DNA of 43,020 nt from Desulfonatronum sp. SC1 (lineage in GTDB: Bacteria > Desulfobacterota > Desulfovibrionia > Desulfovibrionales > Desulfonatronaceae), in NCBI RefSeq assembly GCF_003046795.1, contig NZ_PZKN01000034.1:1-43020 (forward strand). The letters run 5' to 3'. The notes under the pieces are model-generated. The model did not search any database and had not been told where the DNA came from. It saw only the letters and a program-made list of their open reading frames with translations. The position numbers and the translations under genes were made by a program. Shown here in pieces: positions 9,204-16,250 of the stretch. Each line of letters opens with the position of its first letter. Position 1 is the first letter of the stretch.

Positions 9204-9304
9204 GTGCGTACCTCGCTTGCTGTCTCATGCCGTGCAAGAGATTGTTGCAGGGTCAGGGCCGCAAACAAGGCCAAGGCCGTCAGGGTCTTGGTCAGGTGGT
9301 GCAT
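9200..9304 (-). CDS. 34-residue exported-peptide-like ORF translationally coupled to the GLUG gene
   Basis: An ATG at 9304 has AGGAG six nt upstream and opens 34 codons (start MHHLTKTLTALALFAALTL, end ETASEVRT). The TGA stop overlaps the ATG of the GLUG gene by two bases, so translation is probably coupled. The peptide has a basic N-terminus, a hydrophobic core of about 12 residues and a possible processing site near SLA-R, so it resembles a signal peptide with a ten-residue remainder. It could be a genuine small exported peptide, a leader controlling the downstream gene, or chance; the good ribosome site and exact overlap favour a translated ORF. Confidence 0.55.
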   Translation of the reverse strand: MHHLTKTLTALALFAALTLQQSLARHETASEVRT

Positions 9305-9405
9305 GAGTTACTCCTGTTTTGATGGCGGTTAATGGGGGGAGAGGAGTGGAAGGCTCAGCAGGCAAGGAGACGACAGCCCGTTTTGCCCAAAACAGGGACG
9401 TGAAA

Positions 9406-9446
9406 ACAAAAACGCCCGTTCCGGATAACCGGAAACGGGCGTTTTC
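9406..9446 (-). terminator. Bidirectional hairpin terminator
   Basis: The arms AACGCCCGTTCCGG and CCGGAAACGGGCGTT enclose ATAA (9411-9443). On the minus strand the stem is followed by TTTTTGTTTTC, on the plus strand by TTTTC. It lies upstream of the 34-codon ORF and GLUG gene and would isolate them from minus-strand transcription arriving from the right. Its outer sequence (AAAAACGCCCGT) matches the hairpin at 7002-7045. Confidence 0.6.
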
Positions 9447-9673
9447 ATGGTTCGTCTGAAGAGGGGAGTCGGACGGAACCCGGCGGGGCGAAGGCCCGGC
9501 AATGGGCTGCCCGGTGGAAGGCGTGCGCTTTTGGAAAAATGGTCAACAACATTGGCATCATATTCCGCCGCGCACAGGCATCGTGCATGTCATGAAAACC
9601 ATCCCGCGCACGGCAATTGACTCTACACTTTTTAAAGGAGGTCCAACATATCTTCAAGATCATGTCAACAATT

Positions 9674-10036
9674 AAAATGGCTCATTATGCGTTTCGGACT
9701 GTTTTCTTCCTCCGGGAATCACAACGGGATTCAGTTTCATAGCCCAGGGTTGCGGCGCACCGCCGCCGCTGACGCTACCCTGGGAATAGTTCCATGTTTT
9801 TTTACCAACCCCAAAGGGTGTTGCGTCCGAAAAATGAAAACTCGGCCAGTAACGAACGAGGCCGTACCTGACGCAACCCAGTTGGGGTTGTTTCTTTATC
9901 TTTCAATTATCCCAGGATAGTCCAGCCTTTGGCTGTCCAACCCCAGGCTAGTGGACAATGCCTGGTTGGGACATAAACCGATGGCAAAATCATACCCAGG
10001 CGGAGCACCTGTCCGAAACGCATAGTGAGCCATTTT
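9674..10036. mobile_element. MITE-like element with 26-bp terminal inverted repeats
   Basis: AAAATGGCTCATTATGCGTT and the bases after it (9674-9699) reappear inverted at 10011-10036 with one mismatch, so 363 bp are bounded by near-perfect 26-bp inverted repeats. The interior has no convincing gene but is rich in secondary structure. It holds CCCAGGGTTGC...GCTACCCTGGG (about 9744-9785), AACCCCAAAGGGTGTTGCGT (9807-9826) against its complement at 9871-9889, and a hairpin near 9920-9935 around GTCCAGCCTTTGGCTG. The right end abuts the Rpn relic exactly where the homology with the left relic begins, so the element sits in or beside that decayed gene. Repeat structure is directly visible; mobility is inferred. 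Confidence 0.6.
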
Positions 10037-10270
10037 CTGACGGAAAGCCCCTTGAGCGTGCCGGTATCCTCAATGGCGCTGAGCCTGCCCGTGAGGCCCA
10101 TGGGGATGTGATCAAACCTGGCAAGTATGTGGTCCAGAATGGTTGAGCGAACGCCTTTCAGTTCGCTTTCAATCCTGCCTTCGTCCTTTCCCTGCCGCTT
10201 CCATTGATCCGCGAGCGTATTTAAACTTCCTTACCTCCTTGGGGGAGAACAGCCAGGGCTTGTGCTCGAT
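10037..10270 (-). pseudogene. Second Rpn-family transposase remnant, heavily decayed
   Basis: At nucleotide level this stretch closely follows 178-425: the same CTGACGGAAAGCCCCTTGAG, CCCATGGGGATGTGATC and CCATTGATCCGCGAGCGTAT blocks occur in the same order. The minus-strand translation shows ALAVLPQGGKEV and, in a different frame, GLTGRLSAIEDTGTLKGLSV, so frameshifts or short deletions have broken it. Only the C-terminal quarter of the gene is left. The 363-bp inverted-repeat element adjoins its 3' end. Confidence 0.65.
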
Positions 10271-10471
10271 CAGGCGATAAAGACATTCGACGTTTCCGGC
10301 CCGAAGCCCTCGTCGACCATGCCGTTTTGACTCGCGCTCCGACAGAGGTGTTGCCCTTTGCCCAGGGTCCGTCTAAGGTGCCTGCACCTCGTTCAGGACC
10401 GTTTTTCGCAGTCAACCGCCTTATCTTCATTCTCTTTCCCGACTGTATGCCCCCATGGAAGCGAATCGACC

Positions 10472-10978
10472 ATGCCAGGACTCCAAAAACCCTGCCCCCA
10501 CTGCGCCAAACCATTGACCGTCTATGCCAACCCGGTGCCCACGGTGGACATTCTGATCACTATTCCGGGCCGGGGAATCGTCCTCATCGAACGCCGCAAC
10601 CCGCCTCCTGGCTGGGCCATTCCCGGCGGGTTCATCGATTACGGCGAGTCCGCGGAACGGGCCGCGGTGCGCGAGGCCCTGGAGGAAACCGGGCTGGAGG
10701 TGGAGCTGACCGGGCTTTTCGGCGTCTATTCCGACCCGAGCCGTGACCCGCGCCAACACACAATCAGCACGATCTTCACGGCCCAGGCCAAGAATCCGGA
10801 CCAACTCCGGGCCGGAGACGACGCCGGGGCCGTGCGCGTCTTTCCCCTGACCGCCCTGCCCGAGCAACTGGCCTTTGACCACGGGTGCATCCTCCAGGAA
10901 CTGCGTCTGCGTCACCTGGCCCTGAACCCAACCGGGTTCGCTTCATCGTTCCTTTCTCCGACGCAAGACAAAGCCTAA
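10472..10978 (+). CDS. Nudix hydrolase
   Basis: 168 residues from the ATG at 10472 (GGAAGCG about 8 nt upstream; the frame is open further upstream but without a site). A short CPHC motif near the N-terminus resembles half a zinc ribbon. The Nudix box is complete: [20 protein letters not shown] continuing ETGLEV, matching G-x5-E-x7-REUxEExGU, with the catalytic REALEE residues intact. The enzyme should hydrolyse a nucleoside diphosphate linked to another group, ADP-ribose being the commonest substrate of this small subfamily, but substrate cannot be assigned. It lies 10 bp upstream of glgA on the same strand and is probably cotranscribed; a sugar-nucleotide substrate would suit that neighbour, as an inference. 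Confidence 0.88.
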   Translation: MPGLQKPCPHCAKPLTVYANPVPTVDILITIPGRGIVLIERRNPPPGWAIPGGFIDYGESAERAAVREALEETGLEVELTGLFGVYSDPSRDPRQHTISTIFTAQAKNPDQLRAGDDAGAVRVFPLTALPEQLAFDHGCILQELRLRHLALNPTGFASSFLSPTQDKA

Positions 10979-10988
10979 AGGAATCAGC

Positions 10989-12455
10989 ATGGACAGCCAT
11001 CCACAGGTCCTGTTCGTGGCCTCGGAAATGTACCCGTTCTCCAAGACCGGGGGCCTCGCGGACGTCATGGGTGCCCTGCCCCTGGCCTTGTCCCACCGCG
11101 GGATAAGCGTGGGGGTGATCACTCCGTTCTACGGGCGATTGGCCAGCAGCGAATTTCCCTTGCGGCTGATCTACGAGGACTGCCCTGTGGGCTATCCCTG
11201 GCCGGACACCACCGCGGACATTTTTCTGGCCGATTATCACGGTCTGCCGGTATATTTCATCTCCCGAGGCGAGTATTTCGACCGCCGCTTTCTTTACTGC
11301 ACCCACAAGGGCGACTATTTCGACAACTGCGAGCGGTTCATCTTTTTCTGCCGGGCGACCATGGAATGGGCCAGACGGTTGTCCAACCCACCGGAGATCA
11401 TCCACGCCCACGACTGGCACGCGGCCCTGGTTCCGGCCTATCTGCATTATTTACGCAAGGTGGACACCTTCTGGAAGAAGACCAAGTCCGTGGTCACCAT
11501 CCACAATCTGGCCTTTCAGGGCCGCTTCGCCTACCGCCTGTTCCTGGAATCCGGGCTGCCCCCGGCGGCCTGGAACAGTTCCGGGGCTGAGTTCTTCGGG
11601 GATTTCAACCTGCTCAAGTCCGGCATCTCCCACGCGGATCTGGTCACCACGGTCAGCCCGACCTATGCCAAGGAAATTCTGACCCCGGAATTCGGCTGCG
11701 GTCTGGAAGGCATTCTCAATCACCGGGCCTCGGACTTACGGGGAATTCTCAACGGCGCGGACTACGCGGTCTGGGATCCCCGGCAGGACCGCTTTTTGCC
11801 CAGCACCTATTCGCCGGAGTCGCTACAGGGGAAAGCTCGCTGCAAGGAAAGCCTGTTTCATGAACTTTGCCTTGCCCCCGAACTGCTGTCCCGCCCTCTG
11901 CTCGGATTCGTCGGTCGTCTCCGAGAGCAAAAGGGCATCGACATGCTCCTGGACATTCTGCCTGAACTGATGCGCAAGGACGTCTGCCTGGTGGTCCTGG
12001 GCGAGGGCAATCTGCAGTTTGAGGCCCAGATTCAGGACATGATGGAGACCTACCCGGGGCGGCTCGTGGCCCGCATCGGCTACACCGAAGACCTGGCCCA
12101 CCGCATCCAGGCCGGGGTCGATCTCTTCCTGATGCCCTCGCGCTACGAGCCCTGCGGCCTGACCCAGATGTACAGTCTGCGCTACGGCAGCCTGCCCGTG
12201 GCTTCCGCCCTGGGCGGGCTTCTGGACACCATCACCGGTTACCCCGACCAGGAGTCCACGGGCTTCATCTTCACCCCGCCCGACGCCCGGACCTTTCTGC
12301 AAAGCATCGAGCTGGCCCTGAACGTCTGGGAACGTCCGACGGAGTGGAACACCATGCGGATCAGAGCCATGCGCAAGGACTATTCCTGGTCAAGCGCGGC
12401 GAAGCAGTATATCCAAGCCTATACGGACATCGGGGCGGACCTGTCCCCGACCTGA
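10989..12455 (+). CDS. glgA: Glycogen synthase (ADP-glucose starch synthase, GT5)
   Basis: 488 residues, the normal length for bacterial GlgA. The N-terminal [13 protein letters not shown] (Lys19) binds ADP-glucose, and [14 protein letters not shown] and the C-terminal [18 protein letters not shown] loop with its catalytic glutamate are all present. The enzyme transfers glucose from ADP-glucose to the non-reducing end of alpha-1,4-glucan in the cytoplasm. AAGGAATCAGC precedes the ATG. It follows the Nudix gene by 10 bp. No glgB or glgC is in the window, so the rest of glycogen synthesis is encoded elsewhere. Confidence 0.95.
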   Translation: MDSHPQVLFVASEMYPFSKTGGLADVMGALPLALSHRGISVGVITPFYGRLASSEFPLRLIYEDCPVGYPWPDTTADIFLADYHGLPVYFISRGEYFDRRFLYCTHKGDYFDNCERFIFFCRATMEWARRLSNPPEIIHAHDWHAALVPAYLHYLRKVDTFWKKTKSVVTIHNLAFQGRFAYRLFLESGLPPAAWNSSGAEFFGDFNLLKSGISHADLVTTVSPTYAKEILTPEFGCGLEGILNHRASDLRGILNGADYAVWDPRQDRFLPSTYSPESLQGKARCKESLFHELCLAPELLSRPLLGFVGRLREQKGIDMLLDILPELMRKDVCLVVLGEGNLQFEAQIQDMMETYPGRLVARIGYTEDLAHRIQAGVDLFLMPSRYEPCGLTQMYSLRYGSLPVASALGGLLDTITGYPDQESTGFIFTPPDARTFLQSIELALNVWERPTEWNTMRIRAMRKDYSWSSAAKQYIQAYTDIGADLSPT

Positions 12456-12506
12456 CCGCCAAATCCGACGACGAGCCTTTATCCTTCAAAAAGAAGAGGT
12501 AGTTCC

Positions 12507-12716
12507 ATGAAAATGACGGAAATCCGAGCCATGGCCAAGTCACGCGGATTGAAACTGGGCGTCGGCACCACGAAGATTCATGCCGTCCGCACGATCCAAC
12601 TGGATGAGGGCAACTTCGACTGCTTCGCCCGGGCCGAAGTCGGCTATTGCGACCAGGAGGGCTGCATCTTCCGCGAGGATTGCCTTTCCTTGGCTCCGAA
12701 GCAAAACAACGGGTAA
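12507..12716 (+). CDS. Small SAP-domain protein
   Basis: 69 residues. The first 35 residues (MTEIRAMAKSRGLKLGVGTT and what follows) fit the SAP helix-extension-helix fold, which in many proteins binds DNA. The second half carries four cysteines (CFARAEVGYCDQEGCIF, then EDC) that could hold a metal. It starts 51 bp after glgA, with AAGAAGAGG upstream, and ends 3 bp before pdxA. I recall similar short SAP/Cys proteins in Desulfovibrio genomes; no function is established to my knowledge. Confidence 0.75.
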   Translation: MKMTEIRAMAKSRGLKLGVGTTKIHAVRTIQLDEGNFDCFARAEVGYCDQEGCIFREDCLSLAPKQNNG

Positions 12717-12719
12717 GCC

Positions 12720-13793
12720 GTGCCCGAACCTTCCGTCCAGGGCCAGATTCAGGGCCTGACCCTGGGCCTGACCCTGGGCCTGACCCTGGGCCTGACCCTG
12801 GGCGACCCCAACGGGCTGGGGCCGGAACTGGTTTGTCGTGTTTTCCGGCACGGCCTTCCCAAGTCTCTGACTGGGGTCTCCGTGTTGATTATCGGTCCGG
12901 AACAGGCCCTGGCGCACCATCAGCAGGCGTCAGGCGGCCCTGTCTTTTGGCATCGGCTGTCCGATCCGACCCAACCGTCGGAGCGGTTGTCGGAACGATC
13001 AACGGACCAGCCGCCAAGCGTCCATCTCTACACGCCTCCGGGCCTCGACGCCTTTCCCATGCGGCCGGGCGCGGCCACTGTCGAGGGCGGCCGGGCCGCG
13101 GGACTGGCCCTGGAAACCGCGTGCTCCCTGCTGCAATCCGGCCATGTCCAGGCCCTGACCACCTGCCCGCTGAACAAGGCCGCGCTCCAGCGGGCCGGAT
13201 TCGATTTCGCCGGACACACCGAGTTTCTGGCCGCCAAGGCCGGATTAGAGCCGGACGACGTCTGCATGCATTTTTGGGGGCCTCGGCTGCGGGTCAGCCT
13301 GGCCACCACCCACCCTCCGTTGAGGGCGGTGCCGGGGTTGATCACCACCGAACTGATTCTCCGCAAGCTGGAACTGACCATGGCCGCGATGCACGCCCAG
13401 AACCTCCGAGCTCCCGTCGCGGTCTGCGGCCTGAACCCGCACGCCGGAGAGGACGGACGGATCGGTGGCGAAGACCGGCGGGTCATCGCCCCGGCCGTGG
13501 TCCAGGCCGCGGCCAGGGGCTGGAACGTGGTCGGCCCGCTGGCCGCGGACACGATTTTCCACCGGGCCGCCCAAGGCGACTTCTCCGCGGTTTTGGCCAT
13601 GTACCACGATCAGGGGCTGACGGCCTTCAAGCTGTTGCACTTTCACGATGGCGTCCAGATCACCCTCGGCCTGCCCTACGTCCGCACCAGCCCGGACCAC
13701 GGCACCGGATACGACCTGGTCGGCCAGGGCAAGGCCTCGGCCCAAAGCCTGCGCAACGCCCTGGACATGGCCGCCGCCCTCACAGTCCGATGA
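12720..13793 (+). CDS. pdxA: 4-hydroxythreonine-4-phosphate dehydrogenase
   Basis: 357 residues from a GTG at 12720, 3 bp after the SAP gene. The enzyme oxidises 4-phosphohydroxy-L-threonine on the way to pyridoxal 5'-phosphate. Metal-ligand histidines are visible in FAGHTEFLAAKAG, LNPHAGEDGRIGG and MYHDQGLTAFK, and the NADP-binding end RTSPDHGTGYDLVG is complete. The N-terminal strand LTLGDPNGLGPEL is normal in sequence but is preceded by three extra in-frame copies of LTLG (residues 13-28 are four copies), coded by a 12-bp tandem repeat. The start codon lacks a strong ribosome site, so the true start may lie within or after the repeat. The stop codon coincides with the edge of a dispersed hairpin repeat. 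Confidence 0.93.
   Translation: MPEPSVQGQIQGLTLGLTLGLTLGLTLGDPNGLGPELVCRVFRHGLPKSLTGVSVLIIGPEQALAHHQQASGGPVFWHRLSDPTQPSERLSERSTDQPPSVHLYTPPGLDAFPMRPGAATVEGGRAAGLALETACSLLQSGHVQALTTCPLNKAALQRAGFDFAGHTEFLAAKAGLEPDDVCMHFWGPRLRVSLATTHPPLRAVPGLITTELILRKLELTMAAMHAQNLRAPVAVCGLNPHAGEDGRIGGEDRRVIAPAVVQAAARGWNVVGPLAADTIFHRAAQGDFSAVLAMYHDQGLTAFKLLHFHDGVQITLGLPYVRTSPDHGTGYDLVGQGKASAQSLRNALDMAAALTVR
12753..12800 (+). repeat. Four tandem 12-bp units inside pdxA
   Basis: Four exact copies of GGCCTGACCCTG, each encoding part of LTLG. As 12 bp is four codons, gain or loss of a unit keeps the frame. The last copy is the real first beta-strand of PdxA, so the others look like slippage expansions. Confidence 0.9.
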
Positions 13794-13910
13794 AAAACGC
13801 CCAATTGCCGCGTCGCCGCAAAAAGTTCAAACTCTTACGTATCAACACATACGCTTCGACCTTGAACTTTTCTTGCTCCTTGCACTTGGGGTTTTTGAAC
13901 GGCCTGTCGA
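13791..13910 (+). repeat. Dispersed hairpin repeat, short copy
   Basis: About 120 bp starting TGAAAAACGCCCAATTGC and ending CTTGGGGTTTTTGAACGG. The ends are inverted repeats (TTGAAAAAC-type against GTTTTTGAA), and inside are further arms (AAAAGTTCAA against TTGAACTTTT; CGTAT against ATACG), so the whole folds as one long interrupted hairpin. The same element occurs at 39032-39229. Its first three bases form the pdxA stop codon. It may serve as a terminator or as a REP-like extragenic palindrome. Confidence 0.75.
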
Positions 13911-13963
13911 CAAAGACTTTTTCATCACTTAAGTAACGAAACCTCAACCCCAGGACGATCACC

Positions 13964-14533
13964 ATGCCTGACATTTCCCCCGAGACTCCGCCTTACGCCC
14001 AGATCGCCCCGCGGTTGCGCGGTCTGCGCGAGGCCCTGGACCTCAGCTTCGAGGAAATGGCCGCCCGGATCGAATCCACCCCGGACAAGGTGGCCCTGTA
14101 CGAATCCGGAACCGTGGAAATCCCGGTCAGCCACCTTTTTCACACAGCCAAAAGCTGCGGCGTGGACCTGACCGTGCTGCTTTCCGGCGGCGAGGCCCAT
14201 TTGCACAATCACGCCCTGATCCGCAAGGGCAAGGGCATGAGCGTGGATCGTCGCAAGGACTACGCCTACAAAAGCCTGGCCTACAGCTTCATCGGCCGTC
14301 GGATGGAACCGTTTCTGGTCACCGTGCCGCCGAAAAACGAACAGGAACTGACCTTCACCGAGCATGCGGGGCAGGAATTCATCTACATGCTCTCCGGTCG
14401 TCTGGAACTGCGCCTGGGAGAGCAGACCCTGATCCTCGAACCGGGAGACAGCCTGTACTTCAGCTCCCGGACGCCCCATGCCCTCCGGGGCCTGGACCAG
14501 GCTGAGGCCACTTTCCTCGACGTCATCATCTAA
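13964..14533 (+). CDS. XRE-family transcriptional regulator with C-terminal cupin domain
   Basis: 189 residues. Residues about 12-70 are a helix-turn-helix of the XRE type (LRGLREALDLSFEEMAARI, then DKVALYESGTVEIPVSHLF). Residues about 110-189 are a cupin (HAGQEFIYMLSGRLELRLG and LEPGDSLYFSSRTPHALRG), the usual small-ligand sensor in this regulator family. It lies 5 bp upstream of the acyl-CoA synthetase gene, so it very likely controls that gene and responds to a related carboxylic acid or its CoA ester; the ligand is an inference. Confidence 0.9.
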   Translation: MPDISPETPPYAQIAPRLRGLREALDLSFEEMAARIESTPDKVALYESGTVEIPVSHLFHTAKSCGVDLTVLLSGGEAHLHNHALIRKGKGMSVDRRKDYAYKSLAYSFIGRRMEPFLVTVPPKNEQELTFTEHAGQEFIYMLSGRLELRLGEQTLILEPGDSLYFSSRTPHALRGLDQAEATFLDVII

Positions 14534-14538
14534 CGACC

Positions 14539-16215
14539 ATGCGGACAACCATGCACCAAACCTACCATTCCCACGAAGACTTTCTGAGCAAGTTTCAATT
14601 GAAGATTCCGGACAACTACAATTTCGCCTACGATTTTCTGGACGTCCATGCCGCGCGGGAACCGAACCGACCGGCCATGATCCATGTGGACGACGCCGGG
14701 AACCGCCGGGACTTCGCCCTGGGCTTTTTCCGGACCGAATCCAACAAACTGGCCAATGCCTTGAAACAACTCGGCCTGAAAAAAGGCGACCGGGTGATGC
14801 TCATCCTGCACCGCCGGGTGGAATTCTGGGTAGCCATGCTGGCCCTGCACAAACTGGGCGCGGTGGCCGTGCCCTCCCCGGCCCTGCTGACCACCAAGGA
14901 TATCGTTTACCGGGTCAATTTCGCCCGAATCAAGGCCGTGATCACGGACGCCGGGGTCGCGCCAGCGGTCCTGGCCGCCCTGCCGGACTGCCCCGGCCTG
15001 CGCACGCTGATCCGGGTCGGCGGGGACGGCCCAAAGCCGGGCTGGACCGACTACGCCGCGATCATGGCCCGGGCGTCCGACGTTTTTCCCCGGCCCGAGG
15101 ATCCGGCTGAAAACGCCGGGGGCCGGGACAGCCTGCTGATCTTTTTTTCTTCCGGGACCACCGGACCTCCGAAGATGGTCGAGCACCTGCACACCTACCC
15201 CCTGGGGCACTACGTGACCGGCGTACATTGGCACGACCTGCGTCCCGGGGACATCCACCTGACCCTGGCCGACACCGGCTGGGGCAAGGCGGTCTGGGGC
15301 AAATTCTACGGCCAGTGGATGGCCCGGGCCGTGGTCTTTGTCCACGACTTCCGGGGCAAGTTCGACCCGGCCAAACTGCTCGAGCTGCTGGCCGACCACA
15401 AGGTGACCTCGTTCTGCGGACCGCCCACGGTCTACCGCTTCCTGATCCGCCAGGACTTCTCCGGCCTGGATCTCTCCAGCCTGCGCCACTGCACCACGGC
15501 CGGAGAACTGCTCAACGAGGGGGTTTTTCATGCGTGGAAGGACGCCACCGGACTGCCCATTTACGAGGGGTACGGCCAGACCGAAACCACACTGCAAGTG
15601 GCCACCTTCCCATTCATGACGCCCAAACCCGGCTCCATCGGCAAGCCCTGTCCCGGCTGGGACATAGTCCTGCTCAACGACGACGATCAACCCTGCGCTC
15701 CGGGCGAGGAGGGCGAGATATGCATCCGCCTGGACGGCGCTGATCCGTTAGGTTTGTTCGCCGGATACCTGGACGAACCGGACAAGACGGCCCAGGCCCG
15801 CAAAGGCGGGGTCTACCATACCGGGGACAAGGCCTGGATGGATGAGGAAGGCTATCTCTGGTTCCTGGGTCGGGTGGACGATCTGATCAAAAGCTCGGGC
15901 TACCGCATCGGCCCCTTTGAAGTGGAAAGCGTCCTGATCACCCACCCCGCGGTAATCGAAGCCGCGGTGACCGGGGTCCCGGACCCGGATCGAGGACAAA
16001 CGGTCAAAGCCACCGTGGTTCTGGCTCCGGGCTACGTCGGCTCCGAGGAACTGACCAAGGAACTCCAGAATCACGTCAAGTCCCTCACCGCGCCCTACAA
16101 ATATCCCCGAATCATCAGCTACGTGGCCGAGTTGCCCAAGACCATCAGCGGCAAGATCAAGCGCGCCGAAATCCGCGCCAAGGATCTTCGCGAAACCAAG
16201 GAGAGGCAAGGCTGA
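14539..16215 (+). CDS. AMP-forming acyl-CoA synthetase
   Basis: 558 residues (or 554 from a second ATG at 14551). The enzyme activates a carboxylic acid through an acyl-adenylate to its CoA thioester. Visible motifs are the P-loop-like SSGTTGPPKMVEH (about 211-223), GYGQTETT (adenylate binding), YHTGDKAWMDEEGYLWFLGR with the hinge Asp, and the C-terminal catalytic Lys in PKTISGKIKR. Overall it resembles the medium-chain/aryl acyl-CoA synthetases (AcsM/BclM type) rather than acetyl-CoA synthetase. It is coupled to the XRE/cupin regulator just upstream, a pairing I recall from other sulfate reducers. Substrate not predictable from sequence. Confidence 0.9.
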   Translation: MRTTMHQTYHSHEDFLSKFQLKIPDNYNFAYDFLDVHAAREPNRPAMIHVDDAGNRRDFALGFFRTESNKLANALKQLGLKKGDRVMLILHRRVEFWVAMLALHKLGAVAVPSPALLTTKDIVYRVNFARIKAVITDAGVAPAVLAALPDCPGLRTLIRVGGDGPKPGWTDYAAIMARASDVFPRPEDPAENAGGRDSLLIFFSSGTTGPPKMVEHLHTYPLGHYVTGVHWHDLRPGDIHLTLADTGWGKAVWGKFYGQWMARAVVFVHDFRGKFDPAKLLELLADHKVTSFCGPPTVYRFLIRQDFSGLDLSSLRHCTTAGELLNEGVFHAWKDATGLPIYEGYGQTETTLQVATFPFMTPKPGSIGKPCPGWDIVLLNDDDQPCAPGEEGEICIRLDGADPLGLFAGYLDEPDKTAQARKGGVYHTGDKAWMDEEGYLWFLGRVDDLIKSSGYRIGPFEVESVLITHPAVIEAAVTGVPDPDRGQTVKATVVLAPGYVGSEELTKELQNHVKSLTAPYKYPRIISYVAELPKTISGKIKRAEIRAKDLRETKERQG

Positions 16216-16250
16216 TCACCACCGATCCGGCGTTGCCCGTCCCCCCCTCC

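Noticed and set aside
9807-9889. Paired arms GTTGCGT / ACGCAAC considered as an integron attC-like site
   Set aside because: The attC core consensus (GTTRRRY) is not met and no integrase is nearby; treated as part of the inverted-repeat element.
12753-12800. Tandem repeat considered as a CRISPR or minisatellite outside genes
   Set aside because: Units are 12 bp without spacers and lie in frame inside pdxA.
14530-15690. 386-codon minus-strand frame opposite the acyl-CoA synthetase
   Set aside because: Shadow of the synthetase gene, no motifs.
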